Below, piece by piece: positions 56,879 through 64,000 of a DNA stretch of 64,000 nt; position 1 is the stretch's first letter; the number at the start of each line of letters is the position of its first letter. Under the pieces are notes generated by a model that was not told the origin of the DNA, searched no databases, and worked only from the letters and a program-made list of their open reading frames with translations. The position numbers and the translations under genes are program-made. Location: positions 62,001-126,000 of the forward strand of contig NZ_SRYZ01000003.1 in the NCBI RefSeq assembly GCF_004793475.1. Direction: 5' to 3'. Source of the DNA: Bacteroides muris (ex Afrizal et al. 2022) (GTDB lineage Bacteria > Bacteroidota > Bacteroidia > Bacteroidales > Bacteroidaceae).

Positions 56879-59203
56879 TTACTCGATTACAATCTCGTCA
56901 ACAAACAAGAAACCGAAATTACCCTTTCCACCATGCCAAGCAGGAATAGAGCGTTCTGAAAGTCCCAAAACGTGTACATAACGGGTTTTTACGGGCGCAA
57001 AAGTCTGTTTATGCTCATACAATCCGTTACGATCTGTCTCCTTCATCTCCGGATACTCTTCAGAAAAGACTCTCGTAAAATTCTCCCCATCATCGGATAC
57101 TTCAATAGTAATGCCACGCACATCAAACACCCAATCCCCCTTCTCTACACAAGTAGAGAAAGCCACACTGGATATTTCAGTAGGCTGCTGCAAGTCGATA
57201 GTCACATCCATATCATTGCGGTAGAAAGCAATCCAACGACCGGTCTTATAGTTACCATTACCTTTCAATCCGTCAGTTAAAGTAGATACGCCTTTAAACT
57301 CGTATTGTTTGTTCACCGGCTGGTTAGCCACGATGGATTTGCAAGTAGATTTGCTGAAAACCACTTTCTCTGAAAAGATGCGACTATTGCCCGAAGGGCG
57401 TACAGCTACTGCCTGGAGTATACAGTTTTCTTTGATGGAAAGCACACTATCGGCCACCGGAGAAGCGGAAGTGGGCTCCGTCCCGTCCAATGTATAATGA
57501 ATGGGAGCATCATCAATCGTCTTCATACGTACCTCTACGACACCGGTCTCCGCATTAGCCTGGAAATCGGCAGTTACGTCGAACACATGCTTGGCATAGT
57601 TGTAACCCTCGGTCTGATACAGACTGATGAGTTGCGGCAAACGAGTCAGGAAGTTCTGGTAATCCTTCTTGTCAGCCTGGCTCCACTGTATTTCGCAGAG
57701 AGCTGCCCAGCGAGGCAATGCCATGTATTGCAACTGCGAGAATGTAGGAATGTATTCAGTCCAATGATTGGCTTGAACACCTACAATATATTTCTGTTCT
57801 TCCTGAGTGAGCGAACGAGGCATCGGCTCATAGCTGTAAACGCGTTCCAACGGCAGGTAACCACCAATGGCCATAGGCTCGTTCTCTGTATCCTTAGTCT
57901 GATAATAATCAAAGTAGAGATAAGTGTTCGGAGTCATAATCACATCATGATGTTGCTTGGCAGCTTCGATACCTCCACCTTCGCCACGCCAAGACATCAC
58001 GGTGGCATTCGGCGCCAGACCACCTTCCAATGTTTCGTCCCAACCTATCATCTGGCGACCATGCGCATTCAGAAACTTTTCACCATGATTAATGATAAAG
58101 CTTTGCAGATACTCTTCCTTGCTATGCTTATCATCAGACTTGATGCCCAGAGCTTTGATACGCGCCTGGCACTTGGAACAAGATTTCCATTTCACCTTCG
58201 GGCATTCATCACCACCGATGTGTATATATTCCGAGGGAAATATATCTATTATTTCTGCCAAAACATCGTCAATGAAAGTCAGCACACTGTCATTTCCTGC
58301 GCAAAGCACGTTATCAGACACTCCCCAGATAGTCCACACGTCATACGGACCACCCGTACATCCCAGTTGCGGATAGGCAGCCAATGCAGCCTGCATGTGT
58401 CCTGGAAGGTCTATCTCAGGAACTACCGTAATATAACGTTCGGCAGCGTATGCCACAATTTCCCTTGCCTCCTCCTGCGTATAGAATCCTCCATAAGGCT
58501 TGCCGTCATATTCACCTGAATTATGGCCAATAACGGTTTCCTTTCGCTGAGAACCGATTTCAGTAAGCAACGGATATTTTTTAATCTCAATACGCCAGCC
58601 TTGGTCATCAGTGATGTGCCAATGCAAACGATTCATGTTGTGCAATGCCATCATATCAATGAAACTTTTCACCTCCTCCACTGTAAAGAAGTGACGGCTT
58701 ACGTCAAAGTGAGCACCACGATAATCGAAACGGGGAGCATCACTAATTTCCACATAAGACAGCACAGGAGTACTGTTTTCCAATACGGGGATAGACTTAC
58801 GCAACGTCTGAATACCGTAGAAGACACCCGCCTCGCTTGCACCCGAAATCACAACTCCTTCCGCATTTACTTTCAACTGATAAGCTTCCGGTTTTTCAAC
58901 ATCCGAAACCACCTGAAGCAAGATATTCCCCTTACCTTCAGTACCAGTTTCAATCTGATACACCTTACCAGTAGCCTTTTTCAGATAGCCAGCCAAATAC
59001 TGAGCATTGCGCTGCATAGCCTCATTTCCTTCCGGATAAATAATTTTAACATTGTTATTCAATGCAAACTCACCATTGGCAGCCATCACTATTTCCTGAG
59101 GGATAGGAATCACTTGGTAATTCGCTGCTGTTTTCTCACCGGAACATGAACACAACCATCCGGTCATGGCAATCGCCGTTGCCATCTTCAATAGGTTTTT
59201 CAT
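56879..59203 (-). CDS. Glycoside hydrolase family 20 beta-N-acetylhexosaminidase lipoprotein
   Basis: 774 residues. Lipoprotein signal TGWLCSCSGEK. GH20b-type N-domain, then the barrel with D332-E333 (EYIHIGGDECPKVKWKSC), FDYRGAHFDVSRHFFTVEEV, a CHB_HEX-like C-terminal domain (PIHYTLDGTEPTSASPVADS) and a discoidin-like domain (STLTDGLKGNGNYKTGRWIA) ending GNFGFLFVDEIVIE. It removes terminal GlcNAc or GalNAc. Its layout is much like the GH20 half of the fusion gene, so the two may be paralogues. It lies 18 nt after the beta-mannosidase gene. Confidence 0.95.
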   Translation of the reverse strand: MKNLLKMATAIAMTGWLCSCSGEKTAANYQVIPIPQEIVMAANGEFALNNNVKIIYPEGNEAMQRNAQYLAGYLKKATGKVYQIETGTEGKGNILLQVVSDVEKPEAYQLKVNAEGVVISGASEAGVFYGIQTLRKSIPVLENSTPVLSYVEISDAPRFDYRGAHFDVSRHFFTVEEVKSFIDMMALHNMNRLHWHITDDQGWRIEIKKYPLLTEIGSQRKETVIGHNSGEYDGKPYGGFYTQEEAREIVAYAAERYITVVPEIDLPGHMQAALAAYPQLGCTGGPYDVWTIWGVSDNVLCAGNDSVLTFIDDVLAEIIDIFPSEYIHIGGDECPKVKWKSCSKCQARIKALGIKSDDKHSKEEYLQSFIINHGEKFLNAHGRQMIGWDETLEGGLAPNATVMSWRGEGGGIEAAKQHHDVIMTPNTYLYFDYYQTKDTENEPMAIGGYLPLERVYSYEPMPRSLTQEEQKYIVGVQANHWTEYIPTFSQLQYMALPRWAALCEIQWSQADKKDYQNFLTRLPQLISLYQTEGYNYAKHVFDVTADFQANAETGVVEVRMKTIDDAPIHYTLDGTEPTSASPVADSVLSIKENCILQAVAVRPSGNSRIFSEKVVFSKSTCKSIVANQPVNKQYEFKGVSTLTDGLKGNGNYKTGRWIAFYRNDMDVTIDLQQPTEISSVAFSTCVEKGDWVFDVRGITIEVSDDGENFTRVFSEEYPEMKETDRNGLYEHKQTFAPVKTRYVHVLGLSERSIPAWHGGKGNFGFLFVDEIVIE

Positions 59204-59221
59204 CTTGATATTTTTAAAAAA

Positions 59222-61789
59222 TTAATAAGTTTCCCGTATATGCTTCACAAGAATTTCCGGATTTATACCTTTTTTTATTTCCGGAGAGGTAATCATAATT
59301 CGGTGTGTCTCTCCCGGCAATAAATCAAAGAAATTATCTGTAAAACGCGCACCTTGATAAGGTATTTGCACAAAAACGTCCTTCGCCAACTTTGAAGCAG
59401 ACAGTGTCACTTCACACACACCGTCCTCTACGACCTTTATCTTACTTTTCACCATTGTTTGGGGTAAATCCAACTCTTTAGTGGGCGCAAAATAGTGAAC
59501 ATCACGCGCCACTTCCTTTCCATGCTTATCCTTCAAAGACAAGAGCAGATAGCACTCCTTACGCAGCTTTTCATCGGCCCATTCATCTAAATCCTTACCA
59601 AATACTTTCACAGAGCTATTGGCAGGAGCCTCCACTTTGACCGACTCCTGCTGTAGTTTCTTGCCGTTGAAATCCATCAACCGCATTTCTAAAGTCATAC
59701 CTGCCGAATCTTCCAATTTATCAGAAAGCAGATAGACATTCAGATGCCCGTTCTCATGGACAGGATTAACTATCAACGGAGCAAACGCACGTTTCGCCTG
59801 GTAATGCAATGCTTTCCAATTACCATAATAATCAATGCCCGACCACGATACGACCGGCCAGCTATCATTCAGCTGCCAATAGAGCGTTCCCATGCAGTAT
59901 GGGCGGTTGCGACGGTGCGCTTCAAAGCAATAGCGCATCCCTTGCCCTTGCAATACAAGACCGACATAAACAAAATCCTCAAATTTTTCGGGAACGATGA
60001 AATCACGTTCCATATAGGTACGTATCAAGTCATTGCCCAACGAACTCTTCTGATGGGCAGTCATTACTTCAGATTCTATCTCATAATCTTCGGGAGAAGC
60101 AAAAGTGGCGATGGTCTTCATTTCGGGGAACGACTCGAAACCGAACTCGCTCTGGAAACGTCCGATTTCCGTATCAGACGATTCAAAAGTTTTCTTGCCA
60201 TACCAGATACCCCAGTTGTGGCTGTCACCGATATTCCAAGAATCAGGGCGTCCCCAATTGGAGAAATAAGGAGAAGTATGAACATAAGAGCGTCCCTCGT
60301 CCCACTCCTTCACTTTGGAAGGAAGCAGTTCGCGGAACAGTTTGTCATAGTTGCGGTAAAACTCCTCATATACCTCGGGAGTATAACGGGATTGCCATCC
60401 CCAATATTTCAATCCTTCCAATATTTCGTTGTTACCGCACCACATAGCCAAGCAAGCATGATTGCGCAGACGCTTGATATTGTAATCCACCTCCTCGGAA
60501 ACGCGTTTCAAGAATACCGGATCAGCCGGATAAACGGTGCATCCGAACATGAAATCCTGCCATATCAAGATGCCGTTTTCATCTGCAAGGTCATAAAAGC
60601 GATTATCCTCGTAAGTGCCTCCTCCCCATACGCGGATAACATTCATATTAGCTTCTTTGATGTCACGGAACAGGGTAGCATAACGCTCGTCGGTCATGTT
60701 AGGCAGTAGAATGTCATTGGGAATAAAGTTGGCACCTTTGGCAAACATGGGGATACCATTCACTTCAAAGTAATAAGATTCACCATGTTCGTCCTTTTCA
60801 TTCACCAGACGAATCGTACGGAGTCCGATACGATGATGTCCGGAAGCAACCGTCTTTCCCCGGCAGACCACTTGCGCCGTAAAATCATACAGCACTGGTT
60901 CTCCCCAGCCATTGGGCATCCAACGCACCGGATTCTTAATCTCTACAGGAATTTTCACATGGTTGATGCCAGGATTCAGCACTACCGACTGTTTGACGGT
61001 AAGGGGCTGTCCGTCCTTCAAAGAACAGGACACGATGATTTCGGCTTCCTCTTTTCCCGATGATATACTGTTTATCTCCAGCTCATTGGAAATCTCTGCC
61101 TGCCGGTCGGTCAGCGAAAGCTGTTTCACATGATAGTCATCAATAGTAGCCACATCATAGAAACACAACGTGACGGGACGCCAAATGCCGCTGGTTACCA
61201 TACGGATTCCCCAGTCCCAGCCGTAGCTGTAAGGAGCCTTTCGGGTAAATACACTGAGCTTCTTATCTGAATGGTCATTGTCTGCCGGATAGTCAAATCC
61301 GTTCGACGCCCATTGCGGCAATGTCTCCTTGATAGGTGAACGGAAAAAGACATGCAGTTTGTTTTCTCCCTGACGGAGCACCTCTTTCACCGGAACGGAA
61401 TAACCGACAAACATATTGTCCGACTTCAACAACAATGCACCGTTGAGATAAACGTCCGCATACGTGTCAAGCCCTTCAAAAGTCATCATGGCAGCTTCCC
61501 GCGAAAGCTGTTCTTCCGTCACGGTAAACGTAGTCTTGTATTCCCAGTCCTCATTCTCCACCCACTGAATATTCTTCTCATTCGTCCCGAAAAAAGGGTC
61601 GGGAAGCAATTGGTGATTCAGCAAATCTTGATGCACAGTTCCCGGTACAGTGGCCGACCTCCATTTATCGGTGCCCGCCTGAGAAAACATCCATCCCTGA
61701 TTCAACATCAATACTTCGGAAGTATCATTAGCCTGAGCATTCCATAAGCTAAAACAAGCAATAAAAGTGTACAATAGTTTACTTTTCAT
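59222..61789 (-). CDS. Glycoside hydrolase family 2 beta-mannosidase
   Basis: 855 residues, exported (LLYTFIACFSLWNAQA). It has the beta-mannosidase form of GH2: VPGTVHQDLLNHQLLPDPFF, NIQWVENEDWEYKT, PYSYGWDWGIRMVTSGIWRP, WGGGTYEDNRFYDLADENGI, acid/base Glu in MWCGNNEILEG, nucleophile in QSEFGFESFPE, and YCMGTLYWQLNDSWPVVSWS. It cleaves the beta-1,4-mannose of the N-glycan core (or of mannans). It is first in the five-gene operon; its -7 box is at 61813-61820. Confidence 0.96.
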   Translation of the reverse strand: MKSKLLYTFIACFSLWNAQANDTSEVLMLNQGWMFSQAGTDKWRSATVPGTVHQDLLNHQLLPDPFFGTNEKNIQWVENEDWEYKTTFTVTEEQLSREAAMMTFEGLDTYADVYLNGALLLKSDNMFVGYSVPVKEVLRQGENKLHVFFRSPIKETLPQWASNGFDYPADNDHSDKKLSVFTRKAPYSYGWDWGIRMVTSGIWRPVTLCFYDVATIDDYHVKQLSLTDRQAEISNELEINSISSGKEEAEIIVSCSLKDGQPLTVKQSVVLNPGINHVKIPVEIKNPVRWMPNGWGEPVLYDFTAQVVCRGKTVASGHHRIGLRTIRLVNEKDEHGESYYFEVNGIPMFAKGANFIPNDILLPNMTDERYATLFRDIKEANMNVIRVWGGGTYEDNRFYDLADENGILIWQDFMFGCTVYPADPVFLKRVSEEVDYNIKRLRNHACLAMWCGNNEILEGLKYWGWQSRYTPEVYEEFYRNYDKLFRELLPSKVKEWDEGRSYVHTSPYFSNWGRPDSWNIGDSHNWGIWYGKKTFESSDTEIGRFQSEFGFESFPEMKTIATFASPEDYEIESEVMTAHQKSSLGNDLIRTYMERDFIVPEKFEDFVYVGLVLQGQGMRYCFEAHRRNRPYCMGTLYWQLNDSWPVVSWSGIDYYGNWKALHYQAKRAFAPLIVNPVHENGHLNVYLLSDKLEDSAGMTLEMRLMDFNGKKLQQESVKVEAPANSSVKVFGKDLDEWADEKLRKECYLLLSLKDKHGKEVARDVHYFAPTKELDLPQTMVKSKIKVVEDGVCEVTLSASKLAKDVFVQIPYQGARFTDNFFDLLPGETHRIMITSPEIKKGINPEILVKHIRETY

Positions 61790-61812
61790 ATTATCGGATA
61801 AAAGATTTTACG

Positions 61813-61820
61813 CAAATATA
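61813..61820 (-). promoter_or_regulatory. -7 box of the five-enzyme glycan operon
   Basis: TATATTTG on the minus strand fits TAnnTTTG exactly, 23 nt before the beta-mannosidase ATG. Gaps of 7-22 nt between the five genes suggest a single transcript ending at 47670-47710. Confidence 0.6.
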
Positions 61821-61914
61821 CTATTTATATATTTAAAAGCCACAGTCAATTAATATATTTTTTTAATTTACTTCTTGTATATAATAAAAACGCCACTTTA
61901 ATCCAACATTTTCC

Positions 61915-61922
61915 TATCTTTG
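61915..61922 (+). promoter_or_regulatory. -7 box of the two-domain esterase gene
   Basis: TATCTTTG fits TAnnTTTG exactly, 31 nt before the ATG at 61954, with TTTA at 61897-61900 as a weak -33. It is divergent from the operon promoter at 61813. Confidence 0.6.
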
Positions 61923-61953
61923 CTGAGGAAATATCAATCTTAAAGAAAATGCC

Positions 61954-64000
61954 ATGAAAAAAATCATTCTCTATTCTTTGTTTACATTGCTCGCTTTGTA
62001 TGCTCCGGCCCAGAAACGTATCAAAGTGGCATGTGTGGGAAACAGTATCACGTATGGCTACACACTGCCCGAACGTGAAACACAAGCTTACCCGTCACAA
62101 TTACAACAAATGTTGGGTGATACCTATCAGGTAGGAAACTTCGGTAAATCAGGAGCTACCCTGCTTAACAAAGGACATCGCCCCTATATGCAGCAAGAAG
62201 AGTATCGACAAGCGATGGAATTTGCCGGCGACATTGTAGTAATTCATCTAGGCATCAACGATACCGACCCTCGTGACTGGCCCCATTATCAAGATGAATT
62301 TATCCGCGACTATCTAGCACTGATTGATAGTTTCCGCACCGTCCGTCCAGGCTGCAAAATCATCATTGCCAAACTGACCCCCATTGCTGACCGCCATCCA
62401 CGGTTCGAATCCGGCACACGCGACTGGCACGGAGAAATCCAGCAGGCGATAGAAACCGTTGCTCGCGTAGCCGACGTACAACTGATGGATTTCGAGCAAC
62501 CGCTCTACCCCTATCCTTTCCTCTTACCCGATGCCATCCATCCCAACCCCGAAGGTGCCAAGATTCTGGCACAAACCGTCTATTCTGCCATTACAGGCGA
62601 CTATGGAGGTCTGCAAATGCCTATCACTTATACAAATGGAATGGTTCTGCAACGCGACCGTCCCTTGTTAATCAAAGGAAAAGCAAACGCCCATAGTAAA
62701 ATAAAAGTAAAAATAGCCGGGCAGAAGAAAACAACCGAAACCAACAGCCAAGGATGCTGGCAGGTGACATTGGCTCCCCTAGCAGCCGGAGGGCCACACA
62801 CCTTGAGCATCACAGACGGAAAAACCTCCTTATTATATAAGGACGTATTGGCAGGCGAAGTATGGCTTTGCTCAGGACAGTCCAATATGGAATTCATGCT
62901 GAAAGCCACCACTACTGCCGCAGAGGATGTCCCTGCCGCAACCGATGACCAGCTACGCCTATTCGACATGAAAGGCCGATGGCTGACATACGCCGTAGAA
63001 TGGCCGGTGTCCGTACTCGACTCACTGAACCACCTGCAATACTACAAACATGCCCAATGGGAAAACGCCACTCCAGAAACAGCCCGTGACTTCTCTGCCA
63101 TAGCCTTCTACTTCGGGAAAATGTTACGTGACAGCCTGCAAGTACCGGTCGGATTGATTTGCAATGCCGTAGGAGGTTCGCCCACCGAAGCATGGATAGA
63201 ACGCAGCACGTTGGAATACCGGTTCCCTGCCATACTGAAACAATGGACTGGCAATGATTTTATCCAGGACTGGGTACGTGGCCGCGCTGCATTGAACATC
63301 AAAAAATCCAGCTACAAAGAGCAACGCCATCCCTACGAACCCTGCTACCTCTATGAGGCAGGCATCCGCCCCTTGGAAAGTTTCCCCATAAAAGGCGTCA
63401 TCTGGTACCAAGGAGAGTCAAACGCACATAATTTCACCACACACGAAAAGCTGTTCCATCTACTTGTAGATAGTTGGCGCAAGAATTGGAACGACAAGCA
63501 ACTACCTTTCTACTATGTACAACTTTCCAGCATAGACCGCCCTTCATGGCCATGGTTCCGCGATAGCCAGCGGAGAATGATGAATACCATCCCTGCAACA
63601 GGCATGGCTGTTTCCAGCGATCTCGGAGATTCGTTGGATGTGCATCCGCGCAACAAAAAGCCTATCGGTGACCGACTGGGACGCTGGGCATTGAACCGCA
63701 CCTACAACCATACGCAAGTAGTGCCCTCAGGACCTATGTTCCGCAACGTGGAGTTCCGTAATGGTGCAGCATATCTGACATTCGACTATGGTGAAGGATT
63801 GCACAGTGCCGACGGTCAGCCTCTGCACACTTTTGAGGTGGCAGAAATTGACGGATTGTTTGAACCCGCCGTTGCCGAGGTAGAAGGAAACCACCTGAAG
63901 GTCTATAATAAAAACATCAAGAATCCACGCTACGTGCGCTATGGCTGGCAACCATTTACTCGCGCCAATCTGGTGAACGAAACAGGATTACCGGCTTCTA
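61954..64000 (+). CDS. Two-domain SGNH/sialate O-acetylesterase, 3' end outside the window
   Basis: 682 residues are visible without a stop. Signal peptide (IILYSLFTLLALYAPAQ). The first SGNH hydrolase domain has the nucleophile S31 (VACVGNSITYG), the block GINDTDPRDW and DAIHPNPEG near residue 206. The second is a sialate O-acetylesterase (SASA/DUF303) domain with S310 (VWLCSGQSNMEFML), ICNAVGGSPTEAWIE and IKGVIWYQGESNAH. Such proteins remove acetyl groups that block sialidase, which fits the locus. It is transcribed away from the enzyme operon. Because it runs off the window, only opposite-strand open frames appear there. Confidence 0.92.
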   Translation, partial: MKKIILYSLFTLLALYAPAQKRIKVACVGNSITYGYTLPERETQAYPSQLQQMLGDTYQVGNFGKSGATLLNKGHRPYMQQEEYRQAMEFAGDIVVIHLGINDTDPRDWPHYQDEFIRDYLALIDSFRTVRPGCKIIIAKLTPIADRHPRFESGTRDWHGEIQQAIETVARVADVQLMDFEQPLYPYPFLLPDAIHPNPEGAKILAQTVYSAITGDYGGLQMPITYTNGMVLQRDRPLLIKGKANAHSKIKVKIAGQKKTTETNSQGCWQVTLAPLAAGGPHTLSITDGKTSLLYKDVLAGEVWLCSGQSNMEFMLKATTTAAEDVPAATDDQLRLFDMKGRWLTYAVEWPVSVLDSLNHLQYYKHAQWENATPETARDFSAIAFYFGKMLRDSLQVPVGLICNAVGGSPTEAWIERSTLEYRFPAILKQWTGNDFIQDWVRGRAALNIKKSSYKEQRHPYEPCYLYEAGIRPLESFPIKGVIWYQGESNAHNFTTHEKLFHLLVDSWRKNWNDKQLPFYYVQLSSIDRPSWPWFRDSQRRMMNTIPATGMAVSSDLGDSLDVHPRNKKPIGDRLGRWALNRTYNHTQVVPSGPMFRNVEFRNGAAYLTFDYGEGLHSADGQPLHTFEVAEIDGLFEPAVAEVEGNHLKVYNKNIKNPRYVRYGWQPFTRANLVNETGLPAS

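Overview
The window looks like the chromosome of a gut Bacteroides (Bacteroidota). The evidence is SusC/SusD pairs, a hybrid two-component regulator, many exported glycoside hydrolases, DUF4827, DUF4249 and DUF2027 genes, and at least ten copies of the Bacteroides -7 promoter box TAnnTTTG at sensible distances from gene starts. No rRNA, tRNA, CRISPR array, transposase or integrase was recognised.

Layout. (1) 1-5451 is a decaying sugar locus: a chimeric remnant of an amidohydrolase and a zinc alcohol dehydrogenase, an intact aldo/keto reductase, a frameshifted LacI-type regulator and a GH2 gene with two frameshifts and two stop codons. The regulator and GH2 promoters carry the same operator-like motif at the same spacing. 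(2) 5679-27408 is a polysaccharide utilization locus: GH43 (HGGG type), SusD, SusC, HTCS regulator, GH2 beta-galactosidase, GH51 arabinofuranosidase and a DUF2264 protein. The enzyme set suggests arabinogalactan. It also contains remnants of GH127, GH97, GH43 and GH105 genes spliced together by deletions, an orphan 3' end, a dead Tat-signal gene, and the repair gene tag. (3) 27941-34344: hemW, then an ECF sigma factor, a minimal DUF4974 anti-sigma protein, an STN-type TonB-dependent receptor and a DUF4249 lipoprotein. (4) 34636-43847: a small secreted protein, a LytTR/LytS-type two-component pair, a protein-kinase remnant, DUF2027-Smr, queA, a Nudix hydrolase, glmM and DUF4827. (5) 43942-64000 is a host-glycan locus: NanM-like mutarotase, sialidase and a gutted sulfatase in one transcription unit; GH2, a GH20-GH92 fusion, GH92, GH20 and beta-mannosidase in another; and a divergent two-domain esterase that runs off the window.

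Working together. Region 5 has activities for removing O-acetyl groups and sialic acid, then galactose, HexNAc and alpha- and beta-mannose, as expected for complex N-glycans or mucin glycans. Region 2 has import (SusC/D), sensing (HTCS) and side-chain and backbone enzymes for a plant arabinogalactan, but several of its enzymes are dead. Decay is confined to carbohydrate genes and a few accessory genes. The housekeeping genes (tag, hemW, queA, glmM) are intact, so general sequencing error is an unlikely explanation.

A further theme is short intergenic palindromes, some in phased tandem arrays of 22-23 bp, near 5551, 23418, 29679 and 39800. All family assignments are from reading the translations; no database search was run.
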